From Burkholderiales bacterium (lineage in GTDB: Bacteria > Pseudomonadota > Gammaproteobacteria > Burkholderiales > CAIKXV01), in the NCBI GenBank assembly GCA_014379045.1, contig JACMMK010000516.1:1-19260 (forward strand): 19,260 bases of DNA, read 5' to 3'. A program made the translations under genes and the position numbers. Numbering within the stretch: position 1 is the stretch's first letter; each line of letters opens with the position of its first letter. The notes below the pieces were generated by a model. That model had not been told where the DNA came from. It made no database searches and was given only the letters and a program-made list of their open reading frames with translations. Shown here piece after piece: positions 7,225 to 15,005 of this stretch.

Positions 7225-8139
7225 ATGAACGAGACAGCGCTTGCGTACCCGCGTGGCGCACGCGGCGCCGCCGTCTGGCTCGATCTGGACCAGGCCGAAC
7301 TCGATGCCGCGTACGACCAGTCCCGCTACGCAGCGAATCGTGCGCAGATCACCGGGCGCTACGCGACCCAGAGTGCGCAGGTGCGCACGCGGCTCGGCGC
7401 GCCGTCGCGTTTCGCATACGGCCCGACCGCGATTGAGATGCTCGATATCTATCCGGCCGCGCAGAACCCAGCGCCGATCAACATATTCATCCACGGTGGT
7501 GCGTGGCGCAATGGCGTGGCGCGGGATTACGGTTTCGCTGCAGAGTTGTTCATCGCTGCCGGCGCGCATCTCGTCGTTCCCGACTTTCTGTGGGTACAGG
7601 ACGCGGGCGGCAGTCTGATGCCGATCGCCGATCAAGTCCGACGCGCCGTGGCATGGGTCTACCGGAATGCAACGCGGTTCGGCGGCGATCGTGAACGCAT
7701 CTACGTCTCGGGACACTCTTCGGGTGCGCATCTGGCAGGCGTCGTGCTCACCACCGACTGGCCCGAGGCGTTCGCGTTGCCGCCCGATGTGGTCAAAGGC
7801 GGCGTCTGCTGCAGCGGCATCTACGACCTGAGGCCGGCTCGGCTTTCGGCGCGCAGCCAGTACGTGGCATTTACCGACGAGATGGAGCACGCGCTCAGCC
7901 CCCAGCGCCATCTCGCCAGCATCGACGTGCCGCTGGTGCTTGCCTACGGCACGCTCGAGACCCCGGAGTTCCAGCGCCAGTCACGCGATTTCGCCGCCGC
8001 CCTTCGGGCAGCGGGAAAGCCGGTGCAGTTGCTGGTGGGGGAGCACTACAACCATTTCGAGTTGCTCGAGACGATGGCCAATCCCTATGGACTCCTCGGT
8101 CGCGCAGTTCTCGAACAGATGCAGCTCGGTCGGGGTTAG
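7225..8139 (+). CDS. Alpha/beta hydrolase, kynurenine-formamidase-like
   Basis: A 304-residue cytoplasmic alpha/beta hydrolase. It has HGGAWR (residues 90-95) as the oxyanion loop, GHSSG (163-167) with nucleophile Ser165, and a C-terminal GEHYNHFEL with His277 as the probable catalytic histidine. The acid may be the Glu of YGTLETPEFQRQS, where the family more often has Asp or Glu. This pattern is that of the bacterial kynurenine formamidase/BD-FAE-like esterase group, which hydrolyses small amides or esters. The ATG at 7225 has GGAG six bases upstream and is preferred over a GTG at 7210. It is the second gene of a probable operon with the receptor at 6228-7202. No tryptophan-catabolic genes are nearby, so the actual substrate may well not be formylkynurenine. 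Confidence 0.85.
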   Translation: MNETALAYPRGARGAAVWLDLDQAELDAAYDQSRYAANRAQITGRYATQSAQVRTRLGAPSRFAYGPTAIEMLDIYPAAQNPAPINIFIHGGAWRNGVARDYGFAAELFIAAGAHLVVPDFLWVQDAGGSLMPIADQVRRAVAWVYRNATRFGGDRERIYVSGHSSGAHLAGVVLTTDWPEAFALPPDVVKGGVCCSGIYDLRPARLSARSQYVAFTDEMEHALSPQRHLASIDVPLVLAYGTLETPEFQRQSRDFAAALRAAGKPVQLLVGEHYNHFELLETMANPYGLLGRAVLEQMQLGRG

Positions 8140-8196
8140 ATACGAGCCTACGTCGCGGCGTTTCCGACGGCGCGCGCCCGTGCGTTGTCGCGTCCC

Positions 8197-9402
8197 TCAG
8201 TACTCGAGTTTGGGATACCAATCCTTCCCGCGTCCGCCCGGGGTCAGATCGAGCAGTGTCCACAGCGGCATCGGATCGGGTGCGCCGCGCGGGTCCTGGC
8301 CAGGATCGGTCGTCGCCATGTCCATCTCGGCCCCCCAGAAGTGCCGCACCGATCCGCCGGTGCGGACGAACACGTTGAGCGCGGGGTTCTCGTCGCCCCC
8401 GGGCACTTCGGCGGCGTAGTCGCGATTGAAGTCGTTCTCGCCCGAGGAATACATGTTCAGATAGCGCCACCCGCGCTCCTGCTTGAACGCGACCATCCTT
8501 TCGATCGGCGAGCGCGCGATCACCGCGAACGCGACCCGCTGCAGGATATCGGGCATCTCGCCGTCGAACGAAGCGAGCAGCGACGTGCACATCGGACACG
8601 GACGCTCGCGCTGCGCGCCGTACATGAAGTTGTAGGTGATCAACGTGTCCTTGTCGCCGAACATCTCCGACAGCGACACCGCGCCGCGCTCGCCGATGAA
8701 CCGGTAGTCTTCGGGCACGCGGCCACCCGGCGGCAGCGCCCGGCGCTGCACAGCGACGCTTTCGAGGTGGCGACGCAACGCGATTTCCTCGGCCAGGAGC
8801 GCGGTACGCGCTTTCCGGTACGTAGCGGACTCGCCCGGGAAACGTTGCTTGCTTGCCTGTGCGAGTTCAAGCGCGGGTTTCAGTTCCGGGCTCCCGGCCT
8901 CGGCCGGCGCCGCTTCCACGCTGGACGATCCGTCGAACGCGCGCTTCAGTGCGGCGATGTCGAACTTGACCATCTTCAGCATCGCGTCGGTCGCGCGCTT
9001 CGCCTTCGTGCGGTCGGGATCGGCCATCATCTGCGAAAACACGCGCGGTGCGATCTGCCAGCTCAAGCCGAAGCGGTCCCGTATCCAGCCGCATTGTTCG
9101 GGAGTGCCTCCCGCGTCGAGGATCGCGTTCCAGTACCGGTCGATCTCGTCCTGGTCGTCGCAGGCGACCATGAACGAGACCGCGTGATTGAACGCGTCCA
9201 GCGGACCGGCACTGAACGCGACGAACGGTTGCCCGAACAGCACGAATTCAACGACCTTGACCGACCCGGCCGGGCCGCTCGGCGTATCGCTCGGCATCGG
9301 CGTCACGCGCACGACGCGTGAATCGGGGAACACGGACGTGTAGAACGCCGCGGCCTCCTCGGCTTCTTTCGCGTACCAGAGGTGGGGGGTGATCTTTTGC
9401 AT
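8197..9402 (-). CDS. Two-domain protein: VOC/PhnB-like plus DUF899 thioredoxin-like
   Basis: A 401-residue protein joining two families. Residues 1-155 look like a vicinal-oxygen-chelate, PhnB/3-demethylubiquinone-9-methyltransferase-like domain (MQKITPHLWY at the start, then CGWIRDRFGLSWQIAP). After a Pro/Ala/Glu-rich linker comes a DUF899 domain (about 195-401) with RRALPPGG, YNFMYG, a CPMC pair at 269-272 in a thioredoxin-like position, FNRDY and HFWGAEM. Both families are usually separate proteins in my experience, with unclear biochemical roles; the CPMC suggests redox chemistry. The ATG at 9402 has GGAG six bases before it, better than the ATG at 9414. It converges with the hydrolase gene, whose stop is 57 bp away, and diverges from the lipoprotein gene. 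It seems to be a single-gene transcript. Confidence 0.88.
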   Translation of the reverse strand: MQKITPHLWYAKEAEEAAAFYTSVFPDSRVVRVTPMPSDTPSGPAGSVKVVEFVLFGQPFVAFSAGPLDAFNHAVSFMVACDDQDEIDRYWNAILDAGGTPEQCGWIRDRFGLSWQIAPRVFSQMMADPDRTKAKRATDAMLKMVKFDIAALKRAFDGSSSVEAAPAEAGSPELKPALELAQASKQRFPGESATYRKARTALLAEEIALRRHLESVAVQRRALPPGGRVPEDYRFIGERGAVSLSEMFGDKDTLITYNFMYGAQRERPCPMCTSLLASFDGEMPDILQRVAFAVIARSPIERMVAFKQERGWRYLNMYSSGENDFNRDYAAEVPGGDENPALNVFVRTGGSVRHFWGAEMDMATTDPGQDPRGAPDPMPLWTLLDLTPGGRGKDWYPKLEY

Positions 9403-9587
9403 CGTGTTCTCCATTTGTCGGGCAGGTCCTACACGACGATCGAGGGGTTGCCGTTTCGACAGGCGTCGCGTCAGAAAATGCAATTCGCCTATTCTTCGCC
9501 TGCGGGACGGCGAGCCGGTCTACAGCGAGTCGCAGGGCGGCGGGGAAGGGCTCGCAAGAACACGCAACTCACGGGAGCGAGGACGGC

Positions 9588-10076
9588 TTGAACGCGCGAA
9601 TAGCAGTCCTGCTCATCGTTCTGCTGATCGGCGCGTGCTCGCGCGCCCCCGACTACCCGATCACGAAGACCGTCACGGTTTCAGCCACACGCCTGGCCGA
9701 GATTCGCAGCAGGCCATACTTCAAGCGGTATCGGGAGGGGGTCGGCCCTACCGCCAGGCTCGGCGGCCTCGACGACGATTCCTGGCCGGCCGGCGTCCTG
9801 TTCCTCGAACTCGACCCGTATCTGGAAGATCTGGGCTTCGCGCTGGAGCACATGATCGCCAGGATCGACGGCACGCCCGTCAACGACATATTCATCGAGC
9901 GCTGGCGCAAGAAACGCATCAAGCGTCCCGAGGGTTTTCACAGCGAGCACTATCGGGATCTGATCGAGTTCCTCTTTCTGGAACACGACAAGGAACGGAT
10001 CGTCCTCACCGTCTATGTCGGCGTACCTCGATCGTCGACCGAGGTCCGCAGCTACTCACCGCGCGTCGAACACTAG
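9588..10076 (+). CDS. Small lipoprotein, PDZ-like, function unknown
   Basis: A 162-residue protein starting at TTG, with GAGGA four bases upstream and GGGAG ten bases upstream. The N-terminus (MNARIAVLLIVLLIGAC) is a lipoprotein signal with the modified cysteine at residue 17. After it, residues about 85-145 contain MIARIDGTPVND and, after a charged loop, RIVLTVYV, an arrangement reminiscent of a PDZ peptide-binding domain though too weak to be sure. The arginine- and lysine-rich segment WRKKRIKRP near the middle is notable. I do not recognise the protein beyond this. It diverges from the VOC-DUF899 gene and is not obviously in an operon. An upstream in-frame extension is possible but would bury the signal sequence. 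Confidence 0.65.
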   Translation: MNARIAVLLIVLLIGACSRAPDYPITKTVTVSATRLAEIRSRPYFKRYREGVGPTARLGGLDDDSWPAGVLFLELDPYLEDLGFALEHMIARIDGTPVNDIFIERWRKKRIKRPEGFHSEHYRDLIEFLFLEHDKERIVLTVYVGVPRSSTEVRSYSPRVEH

Positions 10077-10462
10077 CAGATCAACGTCGAGCGTCGAGCT
10101 CCGCCTCAGCCAGCGACGCCATCGACGTCATCGATACCGCGAGGTCTACCTGCCTGACCAGATGGCGTAGTCGCCGCTCCTCGTGCAGCCGATCCTCTGC
10201 GTGGCTCGGGTACGAGGTGTGCGTTCCCTCGATTCGGTGCCCTCTTTACGAATAAGGAGTGAAGATGTGCGCTTCCAAACGTGAACCGAAGACCATGATT
10301 GCGGCAGGTCAGGGCGACCGCGGCGATCAGAAGCGCAAGGCATGACCGCATTGCCGGCAACGATGAGAGGGCATGTGCTGACGCCTTGATGTAGGGCTCG
10401 GATGGTTTATCGTCCTGCCTGGCCAGGTTCTCTCGGGCTGTCGCATTCATGATCCCTGACTG
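10077..10462. other. Intergenic region upstream of ligD
   Basis: These 386 bases hold no gene I can name. They contain a 26-codon ORF with a strong ribosome binding site (10265-10345) and a weak promoter-like pair, TTGATG (10386-10391) and TATCGT (10408-10413) spaced by 16 bases, which would suit ligD. On the minus strand an ATG at 10351 opens a lipoprotein-signal-like MRSCLALLIAAVALTC, but no ribosome binding site precedes it and the rest is unremarkable. Confidence 0.4.
10265..10345 (+). CDS. Possible small protein of 26 residues
   Basis: AAGGAG lies six bases before an ATG that opens 26 codons (MCASKREPKTMIAAGQ then a charged tail ending RKA). The product is small, basic and hydrophilic, with no signal or membrane segment. 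I do not recognise it. The good ribosome binding site in a gap otherwise without genes is the only reason to list it; it could be a fragment or chance. Confidence 0.25.
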   Translation: MCASKREPKTMIAAGQGDRGDQKRKA

Positions 10463-13108
10463 ATGGACGAAGTCACCGACCGCCTGGCGCGGTATCGCAC
10501 GAAACGCGATTTCGTCAAGACGCCCGAGCCGGCGGGCGAGATTGCTGCGGATCGCCCGGAACTCGCGTTCGTCATCCAGAAGCATGCCGCGAGTCGGCTG
10601 CATTACGATTTCCGGCTCGAACTCGATGGCGTGATGTTGTCCTGGGCGGTACCCAAGGGCCCCAGCTACGATCCGAAGGTGAAGCGGATGGCCGTGCAGG
10701 TGGAAGACCATCCGGTTTCGTACAACACCTTCGAAGGCACGATCCCACCGAAGCAGTACGGCGCCGGTACCGTCATCATCTGGGATCGCGGAACCTGGGT
10801 GCCCGTCGGAGACCCGCGTGCAGGGCTGGCGGCCGGCAAGCTCCTGTTCACGCTTCATGGGCAGAAAATGGCCGGGCTGTGGGAACTGGTACGTATTGCC
10901 AAGGCCGGCGAACGCCAGATCACCTGGCTGCTGTTCAAGAAGCACGACGCCTACGAGCGACCCCAGGCTGAGTTCGACGTCGTCAGCGCGTTCCCCGACA
11001 GCGTCGTCGCCAAACCGATCGATCCGGCGTTGCGGCCGGCGCCTGCGCCCACGTGGGCGACCCCTGCGACAGGCGTCACCTCCGGTGTCGCTGCTGTCGT
11101 TGCCACGCCGGGTCCTCCGGCGACGCCGCACACTCGACCCATCGCACGCCGTGACGGGCAGGTCGATCCGCTCGACGCACCGGCGTCGACCGCGGCGTTG
11201 GCGAACGCGGTCGAATCGGCGCTTCCGGATAAACTCGCACCCCAGCTCGCAACGCTGTCGACAGGGTTTCCCGCCCAAGGCGAGTGGACCTTCGAACTCA
11301 AGTTCGACGGCTATCGGTTGATGACGCGCATCGAGCGCGGGGTACCGCGCCTGATCACGCGCGGCGGGCATGACTGGACATCGAAGATGCCGGGCCTGGC
11401 CATAGAACTTGCGAGCCTCGACCTGGCGTCCGCATGGCTCGACGGCGAGATCGTGGTGCTCGGCGAGGACGGCACGCCGAGTTTCAATGCGCTGCAGAAC
11501 GCACTCGACCGTCCGCAAGCCGACCACATCACGTACTTCCTGTTCGACATCCCGTTCTTCGAAGGTTACGACCTGCGCCAGGTGCCGCTGCGCGCGCGGC
11601 GTGCGCGGCTCGAGACATTCCTCGCACAGAAGCAGACCCGCCAGCTGCGTTTCAGCGCCGCATTCGAAGGCGACCCGGCGATCCTGCTGCAATCGGCGCG
11701 CGCGCTGAAACTCGAAGGGCTGATCGCCAAGCGCGGCGATGCGCCGTATGTCTCGCGGCGAACCGAAACCTGGTTGAAGCTCAAGTGCCGCCAGCAGCAA
11801 TCGTTCGTCGTCGGCGGCTACACCGATCGCAGCAACGACCCCGACTCGAAGGAGATCGGTAGCCTGCTGCTCGGTGTCCACGATGACGCGCACCGGCTGG
11901 TGTCCGTCGGCAGTGTCGGCACCGGATGGAGCTCCGCGATGGCGGCTGAGCTCAAGACCCGACTGGTCAAACTGGTCGTGCCGACGTCGCCGTTTGCGGC
12001 GGGAGCCGGGGTGACGAAGGGACGGTGGTCGAAGCGGGTGGCCGGCAGCGAGCGCTGGGTCGCCCCGCGCCTGACGGTCGACGTCGGCTTCGCCGAATGG
12101 ACACCGGAAGGACAGATACGTCATGCGACGTTCGAGGGGTTGAGCGTGAAACGGTCGGCTAAAAAGACCACGCGCGCGGCGGCGGCGGCGCCGGGCGCTG
12201 TCGCACCGGGCGCGACGCGCCTGAGTACCAAGGTGTCGAACCCGCAGCGGGTGATCGATGCAAGTACCGGCCTCACGAAGCTCGATCTGATCCGCTACTA
12301 CGAGAGCGTCGCCGAGTGGATGCTGCCGCACCTCGTCGGGCGCCCGTGCTCGCTGGTTCGCGGGCCTACGGGGATCGGCGGCGAGCTGTTCTTCCAGAAG
12401 CATGCCGGCAAGTTGCGCATCGATGAGGTGAAGGATCTCGACCCGGCGTTGTGGCCCGACCATGAAGCGCTGCTCGAGATTCCGACACCCAGGGCGCTTG
12501 CCGGTGCGGCGCAGATGAACGTGATCGAGTTCCACACCTGGAATGCGCTCGCGCGCAATATCGACAAGCCCGACCGGATGGTGTTCGACCTGGACCCGGG
12601 CGACGGCGTGTCGTGGAAACACATGGTCGAGGCGACCGCCCTGACGCGCGCGTTCCTGCAGGAACTCGGCCTCGAAGCGTGGTTGAAGACCAGTGGCGGA
12701 AAGGGCCTTCACGTGATCGTGCCGCTGCAGCCTCGCTACGATTGGGCAACCGTCAAGGGGTTCTCGCAAGCGGTGGTCCAGCATCTTGCGCGCGTGCTTC
12801 CCGATCGTTTCGTGGCGAAAAGCGGCCCCACGAACCGGGTCGGAAAGATCTTCGTCGACTACCTGAGGAACAGCCACGGTGCGACCACCGTCGCGGCGTT
12901 CTCGGCGCGTGCGCGCCCAGGGCTCGGTGTCTCGATGCCGGTGGAATGGGACGGCCTCGAATTCTTGAAGAGCGGGTCCCAGTGGACAATCGCGACCGCG
13001 CGCGAACACCTGTCGTTCCAGACCAGCGATCCGTGGGCGCAGTACTGGAAGGCGAAGCAACCGCTCGCGGCGGCGATGAAGCGTCTGGGCTTCAAGCCGT
13101 CGTCCTGA
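10463..13108 (+). CDS. ligD: Multifunctional NHEJ DNA ligase LigD (phosphoesterase-ligase-polymerase)
   Basis: This 881-residue ATP-dependent DNA ligase D processes and seals double-strand breaks together with Ku. Domains in order are: 3'-phosphoesterase, about 30-160, with His41, His47, Asp49, Arg51, His83 and Tyr87 at the spacing of the Pseudomonas LigD active site; a variable Pro/Ala-rich linker, about 185-255; the ligase domain, about 257-560, with the adenylated lysine at Lys280 in ELKFDGYR; and the primase-like polymerase domain, about 588-875, with DLDPGD (Asp709 and Asp711) plus Asp799 in FVDYLRN as metal ligands. All key residues are present, so it should be active. The ATG at 10463 lacks a clear Shine-Dalgarno sequence but puts the phosphoesterase motifs at normal positions. 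ku follows after 121 bp on the same strand. Confidence 0.97.
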   Translation: MDEVTDRLARYRTKRDFVKTPEPAGEIAADRPELAFVIQKHAASRLHYDFRLELDGVMLSWAVPKGPSYDPKVKRMAVQVEDHPVSYNTFEGTIPPKQYGAGTVIIWDRGTWVPVGDPRAGLAAGKLLFTLHGQKMAGLWELVRIAKAGERQITWLLFKKHDAYERPQAEFDVVSAFPDSVVAKPIDPALRPAPAPTWATPATGVTSGVAAVVATPGPPATPHTRPIARRDGQVDPLDAPASTAALANAVESALPDKLAPQLATLSTGFPAQGEWTFELKFDGYRLMTRIERGVPRLITRGGHDWTSKMPGLAIELASLDLASAWLDGEIVVLGEDGTPSFNALQNALDRPQADHITYFLFDIPFFEGYDLRQVPLRARRARLETFLAQKQTRQLRFSAAFEGDPAILLQSARALKLEGLIAKRGDAPYVSRRTETWLKLKCRQQQSFVVGGYTDRSNDPDSKEIGSLLLGVHDDAHRLVSVGSVGTGWSSAMAAELKTRLVKLVVPTSPFAAGAGVTKGRWSKRVAGSERWVAPRLTVDVGFAEWTPEGQIRHATFEGLSVKRSAKKTTRAAAAAPGAVAPGATRLSTKVSNPQRVIDASTGLTKLDLIRYYESVAEWMLPHLVGRPCSLVRGPTGIGGELFFQKHAGKLRIDEVKDLDPALWPDHEALLEIPTPRALAGAAQMNVIEFHTWNALARNIDKPDRMVFDLDPGDGVSWKHMVEATALTRAFLQELGLEAWLKTSGGKGLHVIVPLQPRYDWATVKGFSQAVVQHLARVLPDRFVAKSGPTNRVGKIFVDYLRNSHGATTVAAFSARARPGLGVSMPVEWDGLEFLKSGSQWTIATAREHLSFQTSDPWAQYWKAKQPLAAAMKRLGFKPSS

Positions 13109-13229
13109 CGTGCGTGCGCCGACATGCCAATCCGCAGGTGCTTTTCCGCGACGGGATAACGCCGTATCCTGCGCCCTTCGTGGAACGCGGCGTCGACCGG
13201 TCAACCCCGAGTCCTGAGGAGTAAAAAAG

Positions 13230-14147
13230 ATGGCAGCGCGCTCGATCGCTTCATTGACACTGAGCTTCGGCCTGGTGAGCATCCCGGTGAAACTCTATTC
13301 GGCCACCGAGTCGGCGGGCTCGGTCAGCTTCAAGCTGCTCGCGAAGGATGGCTCGCGCGTCAAGCAGCAATACGTGTCCGACACCGACGGCAAGGTCGTC
13401 GAGCGCGCGGAGATGGTGAAGGGTTACGAATTCGAGAAGGATCGCTTCGTGATCTTCACGCCCGACGAGCTGAAGGCGCTCGACGAGGCCGCGAGCCATG
13501 TGATCGACATCGTCGCCTTCGTCCCTGAGACCTCGGTCGATCCGATCTTCTACGACAAGGCGTACTTCCTCGCCCCCGACAAGCGCGGCGGCAAACCCTA
13601 CGCGCTGCTGATGGCGGCGATGCGCCAGAGCGGGCGTTGCGCGCTCGCGCGCTGGAGCTGGAAGGCCAAGCAGTATGTCGTGCAGGTGCGCGCCGCCGAA
13701 GACGGGCTGGTGCTGCAGCAGTTGCTCTACGCCGAGGAAGTGCGCTCGTTGAAAGATCTCAACATCGAGAAAGTCGACGTGTCGTCGGCCGAGCTGACGC
13801 TTGCGTTGCAATTGATCGACCAGATCGCGCAGGAGACCTACGACCCGAGCGCGTTCCAGGACGAAGAGAAGAAACGCATTCTCGCCGCGATCGACGAGCG
13901 GGTGGCCGGCAAGCAGATCGTTGCATCGGCGCAGGCCGAGCCGTCGACCGGCGGCCAGGTGATCGATCTGATGGAGGCACTGCGTGCGAGCCTGGGTCAG
14001 CGGCCCGGCAAAGCGAGTGCGGCGAAGGCGCCCGAGCGCGCCGAAGCAGTGCCGGCCGAAGCGCTGAAAGAGCGCAAGGCGGTGCGGTGGGCGCCGAAGG
14101 ACGTCGAACCGGTCGCAGCACCAGCGCGTGCCCGCGCCAGAAAGTAG
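13230..14147 (+). CDS. ku: Non-homologous end-joining protein Ku
   Basis: A 305-residue bacterial Ku, the homodimeric ring that loads on broken DNA ends and recruits LigD. It opens with the family signature RSIASLTLSFGLVSIPVKLY, followed by VKGYEFEKDRFVIFTPDEL and the YFLAPDKRGGKPYALLMAAM segment; the core ends near residue 250. The C-terminal tail is Ala/Lys/Arg-rich and ends in RARARK, as in other bacterial Ku tails that contact DNA. Length is normal. GAGGAG lies about eleven bases before the ATG, separated by an A-rich stretch. The next gene begins six bases after the stop, so they are almost surely one transcript. In sporulating bacteria Ku is under stage-specific control; no such signal is seen here. 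Confidence 0.97.
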   Translation: MAARSIASLTLSFGLVSIPVKLYSATESAGSVSFKLLAKDGSRVKQQYVSDTDGKVVERAEMVKGYEFEKDRFVIFTPDELKALDEAASHVIDIVAFVPETSVDPIFYDKAYFLAPDKRGGKPYALLMAAMRQSGRCALARWSWKAKQYVVQVRAAEDGLVLQQLLYAEEVRSLKDLNIEKVDVSSAELTLALQLIDQIAQETYDPSAFQDEEKKRILAAIDERVAGKQIVASAQAEPSTGGQVIDLMEALRASLGQRPGKASAAKAPERAEAVPAEALKERKAVRWAPKDVEPVAAPARARARK

Positions 14148-14153
14148 ACCCGC

Positions 14154-14993
14154 ATGGAGTCGTCCGAAGCGTTCTACACGCTGCGCGACATCGAAGACAT
14201 GCTCGGGCTCGGGCGTCGCATCGTCGGGAATCTGATTGCTGCGGGCTTCGTTTCCCCGCGCCGCGGAGCGCGCAACGAATACCGGTTTTCGTTTCAGGAC
14301 GTCGTGCTCTTGCGCACCGCATACACCCTCAGGGCGGCAAACATCCCGCCGCGGCGGATGCTGCGCTCGTTGAAATCGCTGCGTGCGAAACTGCCCACCG
14401 AGCTGCCGTTGAGCGGTCTGCGCATCACCGCGATCGGCAACGACGTGGCGGTGCGCGACGGCGCAGCGCAGTGGGAGGCCGAGTCGGGTCAGCTGCTGAT
14501 GGATTTCGAGGTGGCGTCGTCGACGAAGGGGACGGTATCGTTCCTGGACCGGCATAAGGCGCCAGTCGTCGGTGCCCCGTCGACCGCCGCGCAGTGGTTC
14601 GCGCGCGGTGAAGAGCTCGAAGGCGAAGACAAGCCCGCGGCCGAGGCCGCCTATCGTCGCGCGCTGGCGCTCGCGCCCGATCATGCCTACGCGTATGTGA
14701 ATCTCGGTGCGATGCTATGCGAGAGCGGTCGGTGTGCTGAGGCGGTGAGCCTGTACGACGAGGCGATCGGCATCTGCCCGGATGCCTCGCTGCTGCACTT
14801 CAATCGCGCGATCGCGCTCGAGGACCTGCACCGCGAACGCATCGCCCTGGCGAGCTATGAGCGTTGTCTCGAGCTCGCCCCGGACTTTGCCGACGCGCAC
14901 TACAACGCGGCGCGATTGCACGAAAAACTCGGACAGATGCAGGGCGCGTTGCGCCACTACAGCGCGTATCGGCGCCTGCAGCACGAACTGTAG
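14154..14993 (+). CDS. MerR-like HTH protein with C-terminal TPR repeats, in the ku operon
   Basis: A 279-residue soluble protein. Residues about 7-80 form a MerR-type winged helix (FYTLRDIEDMLGLGRRIVGN, then a wing with RNEYRFSFQDVVLLRTA). The usual MerR coiled-coil and effector domain is missing. Instead a poorly conserved middle region leads into TPR-like repeats from about residue 143 to the end (AYRRALALAPDHAYAYVNLG, SYERCLELAPDFADAHYNAA and neighbours). It starts six bases after the ku stop, without a strong ribosome binding site, so translation is probably coupled to ku. A role in controlling or assembling the end-joining machinery is inferred from position only. It ends 12 bp from the convergent metallophosphoesterase gene. 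Confidence 0.85.
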   Translation: MESSEAFYTLRDIEDMLGLGRRIVGNLIAAGFVSPRRGARNEYRFSFQDVVLLRTAYTLRAANIPPRRMLRSLKSLRAKLPTELPLSGLRITAIGNDVAVRDGAAQWEAESGQLLMDFEVASSTKGTVSFLDRHKAPVVGAPSTAAQWFARGEELEGEDKPAAEAAYRRALALAPDHAYAYVNLGAMLCESGRCAEAVSLYDEAIGICPDASLLHFNRAIALEDLHRERIALASYERCLELAPDFADAHYNAARLHEKLGQMQGALRHYSAYRRLQHEL

Positions 14994-15005
14994 GCAGCGC
15001 GCGAC

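Noticed and set aside
10106..10351. Minus-strand ORF opening with a lipoprotein-like signal MRSCLALLIAAVALTC
   Set aside because: No ribosome binding site, nothing recognisable after the signal-like stretch, and it overlaps a better-supported small ORF; kept only as a remark.
10106..13282. A 1058-codon open frame on the minus strand across ligD
   Set aside because: It lies antisense to a complete LigD with all catalytic motifs, its translation is Arg/His-rich low-complexity sequence with no recognisable domain, and long antisense frames are expected in GC-rich genes.
13251..14684. A 477-codon open frame on the minus strand across ku and the MerR-TPR gene
   Set aside because: Antisense to two well-supported genes; composition is that of a shadow frame and no domain is visible.
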